A DNA stretch of 64,000 bases from Agapetus fuscipes. Lineage: Eukaryota > Arthropoda > Insecta > Trichoptera > Glossosomatidae. Below, piece after piece: positions 55,531-64,000 of the stretch. The stretch lies in NCBI GenBank assembly GCA_951799405.1, contig OX637351.1, forward strand, positions 8,588,251-8,652,250, written 5' to 3'. Numbering within the stretch: position 1 is the stretch's first letter; every line of letters begins with the position of its first letter. The translations under genes were made by a program, and so were the position numbers. The notes beneath the pieces were generated by a model. That model ran no database searches and was not told the origin of the DNA. It saw only the letters and a list, made by a program, of their open reading frames with translations.

Positions 55531-55571
55531 CACCGAGAAAAATGCTCGAAATTCAAATTTGTGCTGAGTAC

Positions 55572-55650
55572 ATTAGTGGCTCGATAGTTCAGTGGTTAAA
55601 GCTTTGGAATTGTAATCGGAAGGTACAGGGTTCGATTTCCAGCACAAAAT
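55572..55650 (+). mobile_element. tRNA-like SINE head, separate family
   Basis: GGCTCGATAGTTCAGTGGTT (box A), AAAGCTTTGGAATTGTAATC and GGGTTCGATTTCC (box B). No acceptor stem pairing and no CCA context, so a SINE head rather than a tRNA gene. Confidence 0.55.
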
Positions 55651-55859
55651 AAACATACTTTCAAAGCAATCCCTATAAGTTGCACATGTATAGTGAAACT
55701 TCTTAATGCGTAAACCTCAAGGGCTTTGGAGCTATTTTTTTTTTCACAAGTAAGGAGGCTGGCTACGCCAACCCGTCACGTGCTACGCCAATAATAAATT
55801 GATTAATGAAAAAACAATTAAATAATCTTAGTTGCAAGTTGCAACGATGTAATGTAAAC

Positions 55860-56090
55860 AAGGGAAAAGTTATATCAAATAAAATGATATAAAAAATGTT
55901 CCACTTTGCTAATGTAACCCTTACTTCAGGGAAAGTCGGCAATGAGTTGCAGGGATTATATTAATTTGAGATTGGGTTTTACATAGAAGGTTAACATGCG
56001 GCATGTTTAAGCGTGAACTTATACGTGTCTGCTTGCGGGAATACATGTATTAATATATCTTTGCAACTTGGATTATAGATAGGTATTATA
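55860..56090 (+). mobile_element. Family C copy, 5' truncated
   Basis: From AAAAATGTTCCACTTTGCTA to CTTTGCAACTTGGATTATAG. Confidence 0.85.
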
Positions 56091-56349
56091 AAAAAAACAT
56101 TTTTTCCACTTTTTCATAAACAAGTTGGCAGCCTCTCTCAGCACGTTCCAAATTTAAATTTGAATAGCGTTCTAATGGCGAGCGGTGCAATTTTTGAATT
56201 CAGAACAATAATAAATGTGATTTGTTCACCAACAAATCAACTAAATTGCAACATTGTTCACAAACATTTAAATCTTTACAATCAAAAATTTATTTTTTCA
56301 AATAAAGAAATTTCGAGTTGTTATACATATATTAATTATTTATCTCATT

Positions 56350-56735
56350 TAAAATTGGTCTGTAATGTTGGCGGCTGGGACTAGGGTTTTTTAAATTAGA
56401 ATTTTGTATTCTGTTTTAGTTTTGATGTCCATGTTAATTTTAAAAATGTAATTAGTTGTGTATGTTTCTTGACTTATAGGTTGGTATGTGGCTGACCACC
56501 CATGCTGTAGAAAATGATTCACTTTGCCAATGTCACCCCTGTTTCAGGAAAGGTCGGCAAGAGTTGGGTGTATGCTCCTTTGAGATTCGGGTTTTTATAT
56601 TGTGAGTCCACATACGGCATGTTTAAGCGCGAACTTAAACGTGTCTGCTGGAGGGAATACATTTAATATAAATCTTAAATTTAATATAAGTAGGTAGTAT
56701 ATTTGCAACTTAGATTATAAATTGTAGATGAGGTT
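56350..56735 (+). mobile_element. LINE end plus family C
   Basis: TTGGTCTGTAATGTTGGCGG, CTGGGACTAGGG and the LINE 3' UTR, then C from 56465 (TTCTTGACTTATAGGTTGGT) to TTGCAACTTAGATTATAAAT. Confidence 0.88.
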
Positions 56736-56864
56736 TTCATTGTTAATCCCACTAAATGCGTTTTAATAGCAGCGATTAATTTTAATTAAGATTCATGAAT
56801 AAACCGAACTGAATAATTTATACTAATTACCGCTATTCATCGTGGCAATGAACTTGAGCCCAAA

Positions 56865-56945
56865 ATTAGATGGTGCAATCGGTAGCTCACTAGGATTTTT
56901 TTGCTTTATCAAACTGCAAGTTGTGGGTTCGAACCCTTTTGAGTA
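56865..56945 (+). mobile_element. Degraded tRNA-like SINE head
   Basis: AATCGGTAGCTCACTAGGAT (box A-like) and GTGGGTTCGAACCC (box B). No tRNA fold is evident. Confidence 0.45.
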
Positions 56946-56949
56946 AATT

Positions 56950-57218
56950 CTATCTAATCTAATCTAAGTTGCAAACATATGTGTCATTGAAGATTCACAT
57001 TACAGATTTCATGCATTCTCATAAGCAGACACGTACAAGTTCGCGCTTGCACATGCCGCATGTGAACCTGCAACATAAAAACCCAAATCTCATATGACAT
57101 ACCTACACCCTGCAACTCTTGCCGTCCTTACCTTATACAGGGGTGACATTGGCAAAGTGAACCATTTTTACAGCATGCGGTGTCAGCCGCATACCAACCT
57201 ATAAGTCAAGGAACTATC
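56950..57218 (-). mobile_element. Family C, full length
   Basis: From TCTATCTAATCTAATCTAAG to CATACCAACCTATAAGTCAA, followed by unrelated sequence. Confidence 0.92.
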
Positions 57219-57224
57219 TATAGT

Positions 57225-57600
57225 GAATTGTACTGGGGTTTGTTAAAGTAAAATTGGTTTTGTGATTTAGTTTTTTATGTCAATGTATATATTGTTATTT
57301 TATTGATTTTAAAAATGTAATTTGTCATGTATGTTCCTTGACTTATAGGTTGTTATGCGGCTGACCACCCATACTGTAAAAAAATTGGTTCACTTTGCCA
57401 ATGTCACCCCTGTTTCAGGGAAGGACGGCAAGAGTTGCAAGGCTTATGTTCATTTGAGATTGGGTTTTTATATTGTAGGTCCACATGCGGCATGTGTTAG
57501 CGCGAAATTATACATATCTGCTTGTGGGAATGCATTTAATATAAATCTTAAATGATATATATCTTTGCAGCTTAGATTAGATTAGATTAGATTAGTATCA
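57225..57600 (+). mobile_element. LINE 3' UTR plus family C, ATTAG tail
   Basis: The LINE 3' UTR remnant (GGGGTTTGTTAAAG, TTTTAAAAATGTAATTTGTC) leads into C at 57334 (TTCCTTGACTTATAGGTTGT), ending in four AGATT units. The C part is almost identical to 40198-40472. Confidence 0.92.
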
Positions 57601-57703
57601 AATCCTTTTTCTAATATAACTTGTACGTATTCTGTTTATTTTAATTTTTTACTAACACCAGTAATCTGATATGAAAAATTAAAATTCGGATTCGCATATT
57701 CTA

Positions 57704-58025
57704 GTCCGGTCGATAGCTCAGGTGGTAGAGTGCTTGCATTCCATGCCGAAAGCTCGGGTTCGAATCCCACCGAGGGTGTCAGAAATGATTTCCCGTTTCG
57801 GTGTTTATTTCAAACCCCAAAATAAAATACCGGCAAGGTTTACTCAGCCTTCACAAGAAATGAGTACCAGCACTCTCGGGAGCTGGGAAACCTCCACTTC
57901 AACTGAAGTGGTTGGCGTAAGGCCGGCCCCCTTACCTGTAAAAATAAATAGGTTCAACTCGCCATATGCGACCCCTTCGGGGATAACGCGGCAAGAAGTT
58001 ACACTATATGTGTAGCTTAGTTGCG
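57704..58025 (+). mobile_element. SINE A, full length
   Basis: GTCCGGTCGATAGCTCAGGT, GGTTCGAATCCCACCGAGGG, GATTTCCCGTTTCGGTGTTT, GAGCTGGGAAACCTCCACTT, GATAACGCGGCAAGAAGTTA and CACTATATGTGTAGCTTAGT. It is among the best preserved copies. Confidence 0.93.
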
Positions 58026-58129
58026 TTGCGTTTGCGTTTATCTCTAATTATTTATTTTCACATTGCCTTTGTTTTTATTTTTTATTTAGAACACACACTA
58101 ATAAACAAAACGTACGTTTTACCACCACA

Positions 58130-58490
58130 TATAGTTAACACAATTCCAAATTCGAATTCACATTTGGAACACATAGACAATATCTACTTGATTGCATACA
58201 CCAGTAATAGGTACCTACCTACCTACAAACATTTAAAAAAAATCACATAAATGATTAGTACGTAGGTACACTTATTTTAGATAGCATTCGAATTCAAATT
58301 TGAAACACATAGACAATAATTGATTGCATACACTATACAGCATTAATAGGTACAAACATTAAAAATTTTGAATTCACAATTGATTACGTAGGTTCACTAA
58401 TTGTTTTAGATGGATAGCATTCGAATTCAAATTTAGAACACATAGACAATAGTAAAATTACCGACACCAATAAATCGTAGGTATAAAAGT
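58130..58490. repeat. Degenerate tandem repeat, ~110-bp unit
   Basis: Three imperfect units contain TTCGAATTCA(A/C)ATTTGGAAC, ACACATAGACAAT and TTGATTGCATACAC (58150, 58290, 58410). Confidence 0.7.
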
Positions 58491-58554
58491 TTGAAATTCG
58501 AATTCACGTCTTGTTATTGTTTATTGTTTTGAATTTGGAACTGCATGTAAACAC

Positions 58555-58745
58555 GTCTCGCGTGGCGCCATCTCGCGTCAGTAGGCGGCCGCACGCGACC
58601 GCGGCGACTGCTGGGAGGGGGCGCGCGCACGCGTCAGAGCGGGCTCGGAGAGGGCACGCGACTGCCGTATGGGATGCAAGCAAAGCTTCCTCAATGCAAG
58701 AGAGGCTTTCGTGCAAGCCGGCGTGCGAGAATTGGCGAAAAATAC
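58555..58745. promoter_or_regulatory. CpG-rich island, possible promoter or first exon
   Basis: About 190 bp with far more G+C and CpG than anything around it (GGCGGCCGCACGCGACCGCG, GGGGGCGCGCGCACGCG). Minus-strand frames are open but show no domain. Its place upstream of the NAV start exon on the transcript axis makes a NAV 5' exon or promoter plausible; a CpG-rich repeat is also possible. Confidence 0.35.
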
Positions 58746-58784
58746 AGAAAAAAAAATATGTACATAAATACGTATTAGATTTAG

Positions 58785-59035
58785 ACTTATAGGTTGGTAT
58801 GAGGCTGACCACCCATACTGTAAAAAATGGTTCACTTTGCCAATGTCACCCTGTGTCAGGAAAGGTGGGCAAGATGGTAGGGCTTATGTTCATTTGAGGT
58901 TTGGATTTTATTTGTAAGTACACATTCAGCATTTGTAAGCGCGAACTACACGTGTTTGTTTGTGGGCATGCATCTGAGAGCTGTAAATGAATATATCCTT
59001 GCAACTTAGATTATAGATATTATAGAGATTATAGG
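58785..59035 (+). mobile_element. Family C, full length, TATAGATT tail
   Basis: From GACTTATAGGTTGGTATGAG to CTTGCAACTTAGATTATAGA with TATTATAGAGATTATAG; no LINE upstream. Confidence 0.92.
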
Positions 59036-59044
59036 GATTTTTAT

Positions 59045-59350
59045 TAAGGGAAGTAGGTAGTTAGCTCAGTATGTAGAGTTGTTGCATTCCATGCCGTGGG
59101 CTCGGGTTCGAATCCCACCGAGGGTGTCAGAAACGATTTCCCGTTTCGGTGTTTATTTCAAATCCCAAAATAAAATACCGGCAAGGTATACTCAGCCTTG
59201 ACAAGAAATGAGTGCCAGCCCTCTCGGGAGCTGGGAAACCCCCACTGCCACTGAAGTGGCTGGCGTAAGGCCGGCCCCCTTACCTGTAAAAATAAATGGG
59301 TTCCATACTCTACATGTGACCCTTCGAGAATAACGTGTATACGTGCTGCT
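59045..59350 (+). mobile_element. SINE A copy
   Basis: TTAGCTCAGTATGTAGAGTT, GGTTCGAATCCCACCGAGGG, AATACCGGCAAGGTATACTC and AGTGGCTGGCGTAAGGCCGG, with a diverged end. Confidence 0.9.
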
Positions 59351-59379
59351 CAGTAAATGCGTTTAAATTAGTGATGCAA

Positions 59380-59450
59380 CGAATAGTGTATTCGGTCAAC
59401 CACCGAATACCGAATATTCGATATTCGGCCGATTATTCGGCGGCTGTCCA
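59380..59450. repeat. CGAATATTCGG-type fragment
   Basis: GTGATGCAACGAATAGTGTA, ACCGAATATTCGATATTCGG and CCGATTATTCGGCGGCTG. Clusters of this kind are ends of hAT-type non-autonomous elements in insects; only one end is visible. Confidence 0.45.
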
Positions 59451-59469
59451 CCACCTTCCGAGTCTTCAC

Positions 59470-59960
59470 TATTGGTTGATGATGATGAGTTGATGATTTC
59501 TTTATAGCGCCGTTTCGTGATGTAGTCAACCCTTATACATGTTTAATCTATAATAATCTAATCGAAGTTGCGAAGATATGTTACATTGGAGATTCACATT
59601 ACATGCATTCCCACAACCAGACACGTACAAGTTCGCGCTTGCACATGCCTCATGTGAACCTACAACATTTAAACCAAATCTCAAATAGATATACACCCTG
59701 CAACTCTTGCCGTCCTTCCCTGAAACAGGGGTGACGTTGGCAAAGTGAACCATTTTTACAGCATGGGGGGTCAGCCGCATACCAACCTATAAGTCAAGGA
59801 ACAATGCATGTGATGCCAGAAATTTGCTTGTCTTAAGTGCATTCCGAAACTTTCCATGGTCCTCTAGCTTTCTCACATGATGTGGCAGGTGGTTCCAGGC
59901 CAGAGGACCAACAACTGCAAATGCACGCTCTCCAAACATTGTTTGAACTCTGGTTTCCCA
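59470..59960 (-). pseudogene. CR1-like LINE 3' end split by family C
   Basis: 59470-59527 (GATGATGATGAGTTGATGAT, TATAGCGCCGTTTCGTGATG) and 59808-59960 (AATGCATGTGATGCCAGAAA, CATTCCGAAACTTTCCATGG, TGGCAGGTGGTTCCAGGCCA) are one LINE end; a minus-strand family C fills 59540-59805. Confidence 0.88.
59540..59805 (-). mobile_element. Family C, full length, nested
   Basis: From TAATCTAATCGAAGTTGCGA to CATACCAACCTATAAGTCAA. It is inserted in a CR1-like LINE end. Confidence 0.92.
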
Positions 59961-59964
59961 GCTC

Positions 59965-60390
59965 ACCCCATTAAATCCCGCACGTGATGGCGAGAAGCTT
60001 TTCTTGGAAGCTGGAAACGTTTATGACGACGTTTAAACGACCACTAGAATCCTGAGTAGGTGGTCAGCCTCATAACAACCTATAAATCAAGGAACTTGAT
60101 TCATGATTGGTTTTATCGTTTTCGCCAGGCTACTTGCCCCATACTGTAATCAGCTGAGGCTGGAGCCCAGTACGGCTGTGTGTGTGTGTGTGTTAGGCAC
60201 GAGCAGTGAGGGGAATATCTAGAGGGGACTGCGCGGTACGTAATGTACCTACAGGACCGGAACTCCCTAACGGCACAACACTATTCCACGCAACTAATAG
60301 ATACAATATACTGTATAACAGCAGGCTAGAGATGGGCTGGAGAATGAGCTTTACGTAAAAATCAGCTTCACTGACTATATTACCGCCATA
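59965..60390. other. No gene seen
   Basis: 60055-60095 is an inverted start of family C (CAGCCTCATAACAACCTATA). 60178-60195 is a GT run. The remainder is unassigned. Confidence 0.4.
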
Positions 60391-60394
60391 ATTA

Positions 60395-60695
60395 TAATAA
60401 TAATATTAGGATGATTTATTTGGTGAGCGCTGTTTTTGTGCGACTGACACCTTAAGAGCCCTCTGCGGGCTTGGTTGTCGCTGTAGAAAGTGCCAATACA
60501 CAAGCGAGACCCAATTGCTGTTAGGCTGGATGGACCTTTATAATGAGCGGGCTTTGGTAAATGTATATGATTTTTTTGACCCAGCGAAGAGCATATTTGA
60601 AAACATAAATGATATATTTTTTTGTGCTCCGCCGGAATTCGAGCCCTCACCCTTCCATTTACGAGTCCGAACCGTTAACCACTAGACTATGGACA
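60395..60695 (-). mobile_element. SINE B, full length
   Basis: AATAATATTAGGATGATTTA, TTTGGTGAGCGCTGTTTTTG, AGAGCCCTCTGCGGGCTTGG and GCTGTAGAAAGTGCCAATAC; box B (inverted) GGAATTCGAGCCCTC and head GTTAACCACTAGACTATGGA. Confidence 0.88.
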
Positions 60696-60721
60696 GGTGT
60701 ATCTGTGTATGTACACAATGG

Positions 60722-61050
60722 ATGTCCGATCGATAGCTCAGTTGGTAGAGTGCTTGCGTTCCATGCCGAGAGCTCGGGTTCGAATCCCACCCGCGAGGAT
60801 GTCAGAAATGATTTCCCGTTTCGGTGTTTATTTCAAACCCCAAAATAAAATACCGGCAAGGCTTACTCAGCCTTCACAAGAAATTAGTACCAGCCCCCTT
60901 GGAAGCTGGGAAACCCCCACTTCAACTGAAGTGGTTGACGTAAGGCCGGCCCTCTTACCTGTATAAATAAATAGGTTCCGCTCGCCACATGCGATACCCT
61001 TCGGGGATAACGCGGCAAGAAGTTACCTACACTACATGTGTAGCTTATTT
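60722..61050 (+). mobile_element. SINE A, full length
   Basis: ATCGATAGCTCAGTTGGTAG, GGTTCGAATCCCACCCGCGA, GATTTCCCGTTTCGGTGTTT, GAAGCTGGGAAACCCCCACT and GGGATAACGCGGCAAGAAGT. Confidence 0.92.
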
Positions 61051-61165
61051 GCGTTGGCTTTGTGGATTCTTGGGACACGTTGCCCGTGGCAATGACGATA
61101 GGCTGGAACGACTGGTTGTGATTGGTGGCTTGGAGGGGAAGAGAGGAAGAGAAAGATCCTTGTTG
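61050..61165 (+). pseudogene. RTE-type LINE fragment (third lineage)
   Basis: Reads LWILGHVARGNDDRLERLVV, IGGLEGKRGRERSLLRF: the LGH.ARGN.D.LE.LVV.G..EGKRGRGR motif of another RTE-like group. Confidence 0.78.
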
Positions 61166-61245
61166 CGTTTTATGAAGTAAGACTCGAACGTGGGTGTTCC
61201 GTTTGGCAAGCAGACGCGCTAACCATCGAGTCATATTGCATTCGC
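61165..61245 (-). mobile_element. tRNA-like sequence, probable SINE head
   Basis: Minus strand: GACTCGATGGTTAGCGCGTC (box A-like), TGCTTGCCAAACGG and CGTTCGAGTCTTAC (box B-like). No closing acceptor stem. Confidence 0.5.
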
Positions 61246-61419
61246 CTGGGTTTACCTTCGCCCGCTAAGAGAGGCCGTAAATACTCCTGAGGGCGATACT
61301 AAATCTGTAACTTAACTCTGTTTGAAAGTCGTGGGGACAGACAATAGAGTACACAACTGCATATTTCACTATTTTTTTTAATGCGACTTTTTTTAATGAC
61401 TTCTTAAAATTAATTAAAT

Positions 61420-61668
61420 TAGGCTGATTTATTTGTTGAGCGCTGTTTTTGTGTGTATCACACCTCAAGAGCCCTCTGCGAGCTTGGTCGTCGCTGTAGA
61501 AAGCGCCATTTCTCAAACAAGACCCAGTTGCTGTAAGGCTGGAGGTACCTTTTGGTGACCGGTATTTGGTAAAGGTTGGTGAATTTTTCAACCCAGCGAA
61601 GAGCAAATCCGAAAATATAAATAGTGTATTGTCTGTGCTCCGCCGGGATTCGAACCCAAGACCTACCA
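61420..61668 (-). mobile_element. SINE B copy
   Basis: GGCTGATTTATTTGTTGAGC, AGAGCCCTCTGCGAGCTTGG, ACCGGTATTTGGTAAAGGTT and GCCGGGATTCGAACCCAAGA (box B). It lacks the outer head. Confidence 0.88.
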
Positions 61669-61674
61669 TGGTTG

Positions 61675-61873
61675 TATTTTGTTATGATTTTCGTTGGGGT
61701 TCTCTTTTAGTTAAACTGCAATTATTTATTTTAACAGAATTTATTTTACACGGTTTGGTTCACAATTTACAATTTACTGACTTCCAGCTCTTGCTTTCGA
61801 ATTTACGGCTCAATGTTTTAATCGACAGTCTGGCCTGCACACGATTGCGGCTTACATTTATATACGTTCATAC
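61675..61873 (-). mobile_element. LTR F fragment
   Basis: GTTATGATTTTCGTTGGGGT, TTATTTTACACGGTTTGGTT and CACGATTGCGGCTTACATTT with TATATACG, i.e. the 3' half of LTR F inverted, cut off by LTR G. Confidence 0.65.
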
Positions 61874-62403
61874 TGTTACGAATTTAGGGTTCAAAAGTCT
61901 TTTAATTAAAAATACTGGTCTTCTTATACAGTTGTTTATTTTACACTTTTAATAATTTATTTTCACAAAGGTAGTCTGGACTATTCCATTACACTTGGTT
62001 TCTGTTCACTGGTTTTGGTTCAATGTATGTAGTAGTAAAGCTTGTATGATACACCGGCTCTGCAAGCAACTCACACCCTTCTTATACTCTTCAAAACAGC
62101 ACAATCTAGATCCATATTCGCGAGACAGTTCCAGAAAGGCGTAGTAATCATTATTTCTCGATGCTTCTGTTATTCAATGAAGTATTTTTATTCAATGATT
62201 CCTACCCACACAATACAATACAGAATTCTTATAACTATAACAAATACCTACTTATTTTAAATATTTATATTTCATATTTACATAACAATACGGACGTTTC
62301 TCGACTGCTCTTGATTTCTCGCGCATAGTGGATGATTCCACAGCGTTGTTTCACCAGCGTGATTAGAATCACGTATGCACTAATACTACCATACGCCGTA
62401 ACA
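61874..62403. mobile_element. Solo LTR G, 530 bp
   Basis: The ends are TGTTACGAATTTAGGG and CGCCGTAACA, so TGTTACG...CGTAACA. It is AT-rich with GCATAGTGGATGATTCCACA near one end. No internal retrotransposon sequence. Related sequence lies at 15480-15870. I find no clear flanking duplication. Confidence 0.62.
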
Positions 62404-62404
62404 A

Positions 62405-62605
62405 TATGTTCATTGACTTATAGGTTGGTATGTGGCTGACCACCTTTACTGTAAACAAATAGTTCACTTTGCCAATGTCACCCCTGTTATTATATTGTAA
62501 GTCCACATGCGGCATGTTTAAGCCCGAACTTATACGTGTCTACTTGTGGTAATACATTTGATATAGATCTTAAATGTAACATATCTTTGCAACTTAGATT
62601 TTATC
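62405..62605 (+). mobile_element. Family C with internal deletion
   Basis: TTCATTGACTTATAGGTTGG, ACTTTGCCAATGTCACCCCT, then a jump to TTATATTGTAAGTCCACATG, ending TTTGCAACTTAGATTTTATC. Confidence 0.87.
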
Positions 62606-62739
62606 TCAGGTAGCTAAGAAAATGTGTTTTTCATGTTATAACGCAAAAATAGAAATAAAAATGCAATTTTACAAATTAAGACTTGTTGCTTTTAACATCT
62701 AGCGTTCCCTTCATTAACCCTAAAATATAAATCAGTACG

Positions 62740-62935
62740 AGAATAATAAGTAACCGAGTTCAGACACCCGAGGGCGCAAGTCGCCGTGCAAGTGGCAGCT
62801 AATAATAGCCTTTACGACCAACAGCATAAGATTTATTATGGCATATCACACATGCTGCCACGTGACACGGTCTGACAACTCGCGCCGAGTTTTCGCAGCC
62901 AATTAAAGCATATAAGTCACTTTTTTATTGCAACA
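62740..62935 (+). promoter_or_regulatory. Promoter-like segment, weak
   Basis: GCAGCCAATTAAAG (62896-62909) and TATAAG (62911-62916) occur downstream of a GC-richer stretch with CACGTG (62860). This could be an LTR or a promoter; no transcript features follow. Confidence 0.25.
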
Positions 62936-62974
62936 AAGGAGAAGTTACCAAATAAAGAATTGTTCGGTCAATAG

Positions 62975-63450
62975 CTCTATAATCTATAATCAAGTTGCAA
63001 GGATATATTCATTTAAAGTATCAAATGCATGCCCACAAACAAACACGTGTAGTTCGCGCTTACACATGCTGAATGTGTATGTACTTACAAATGAAATCCA
63101 AACCTCAAATGAACATTAGCCCTACAACTTCTGCCGACCTTCCCTGACACAGGGGTGACATATTGGCAAAGTGAACCATTTTTTTTACAGTATGGGTGGT
63201 CAGCCTCATACCTACCTATAAGCCAAGGAATATAAGCAATTAATTACATCCAGTTATACAAACAAACAAACACTAGAAAATCTACAAAACATCTATTAAA
63301 ATTAAAATTGATTCTTGTCCTTAGCTGCCTACATTACAGATCAGCCGCCATTTTTTTCGGTCCTTACATACTTCTTTCATTTCATCCAAAGTCATACCCT
63401 TTTTCATACAAGCTCTCCTTTAATTATGACTCTGGATATCCCATTCAGTT
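62975..63450 (-). mobile_element. 5'-truncated LINE copy with family C
   Basis: C at 62975-63232 (tail TATAATCTATAATCAAGTTG; start CTACCTATAAGCCAAGG), LINE 3' UTR, then C-terminal codons to about 63450 (inverted KGYDFG.MKEVCKDRKK and ELVWKRV remnants). Confidence 0.88.
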
Positions 63451-63454
63451 AATA

Positions 63455-63758
63455 ATAATGATAATATTAGGATGATTTATGTGGTGAGCGCTGTTTTTGT
63501 GTGTATCACACCTCAAGAGCCCTCTGCGAGCTTGGTCATCGCTGTAGGAAGCGCCAATTCTCAAGCAAGACCCAGTCGTTGTAAGGTTGGATGGACCTTT
63601 CAGTGACCGGTCATTGGTAAAGGTTTATGAATTTTTCAACCCAGCGAAGAGCACATTTGGAAATATAAATGGTATATTTTTGTGCTCCGCCGGGATTTGA
63701 ACCCACAACCTTCCATTTACGAGTCAAAAGTGTTAACCACTAGACTACGAGAAATGTT
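63455..63758 (-). mobile_element. SINE B, full length
   Basis: AATAATATTAGGATGATTTA, GTGGTGAGCGCTGTTTTTGT, AGAGCCCTCTGCGAGCTTGG, GACCGGTCATTGGTAAAGGT, box B GGGATTTGAACCCACAACC and TTAACCACTAGACTACG. Confidence 0.92.
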
Positions 63759-63764
63759 CACTCC

Positions 63765-63935
63765 TATATCTCATCATACAGGGAAGAATTGACGGATGAC
63801 GGTCTCCAGGTCAGTGGCTTGGCAGAAGCATAACATCGGTCTTTGGTGCAGCAATATCGAAGGTGCAAATTGCTACGATGATCCGCAATCATCATTATAG
63901 AGGTACAAGAAGAAGAAGAAGAAACAGATATTTTC
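63765..63935 (+). pseudogene. RTE-type LINE C-terminal fragment
   Basis: CTCATCATACAGGGAAGAAT, GCAATATCGAAGGTGCAAAT, TGCTACGATGATCCGCAATC: degraded match to the 41880-42200 C-terminus (LIIQGKIE..SKVQIAMMIADHR), followed by an AAGAAG run. Confidence 0.65.
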
Positions 63936-64000
63936 AACCAAGTATTTTTTGTATAACTTTTTATGACGGCAGAGATTTGTATACAATAAAAGATGAACCC

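Overview
This window is eukaryotic nuclear DNA, almost certainly from an insect. A lepidopteran is plausible from the GTAGGTAC/TACCTACC-rich spacers and the repeat load, but I cannot prove it. It holds one recognisable host gene, read on the minus strand, embedded in a very dense field of transposable elements. There are no bacterial features, no CRISPR array, no rRNA gene and no convincing tRNA gene.

Host gene. Eleven exons of a neuron navigator (NAV; Drosophila sickie) orthologue can be placed at base resolution, in transcript order: 46620-46532, 43029-42950, 29896-29779, 28992-27094 (the large 1.9 kb exon), 14042-13847, 13205-13116, 12400-12269, 11469-11410, 10296-10086, 7499-7328, 2618-2505 and 1135-998 (twelve blocks, of which the first carries the ATG and the other eleven are internal). 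Every junction has an AG acceptor and GT donor and every intron phase is compatible with the next exon. The gene runs off the left edge, where the coiled-coil and AAA+ parts of NAV would be expected. No calponin-homology domain is seen, so this resembles the short-isoform layout. A GC/CpG-rich island at about 58.56-58.75 kb is a possible upstream promoter or first exon.

Repeat landscape, left to right. 0-8 kb: a minisatellite, SINE-in-SINE nesting, a 979-bp TTA-flanked Harbinger-like element, two perfect hairpins, and an RT fragment next to an exon. 8.4-9.75 kb: a TTAA-flanked piggyBac-like element with a second TTAA element inside it. 10-14 kb: exons packed with LINE ends and a two-headed SINE. 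14-27 kb (a 13-kb intron): CR1-like LINE ends, solo LTRs, SINEs, an AT-rich block and a 28-bp tandem repeat. 30-43 kb (another 13-kb intron): a LINE with a 776-codon open RT frame inserted into an older repeat, LTRs and many SINE copies. 43-64 kb: a dispersed duplication, two palindromic MITEs, a 3.05-kb near-identical tandem duplication made by recombination inside a SINE, a second long RT fragment and more SINEs and LTRs.

Names used below: family C, a ~245-bp element identical to the 3' end of the resident RTE-like LINE and present about 40 times; SINE A and SINE B, two tRNA-headed SINEs that also occur as a fixed B+A dimer; SINE E, a third tRNA-like family; D, an unclassified ~700-bp repeat; K, a hairpin element with a conserved core; LTR F and LTR G, two solo-LTR families. 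SINE B ends like the CR1-type LINEs and family C ends like the RTE-like LINE, so at least two LINE lineages appear to have supported non-autonomous partners here. All family names are local labels, not database names.
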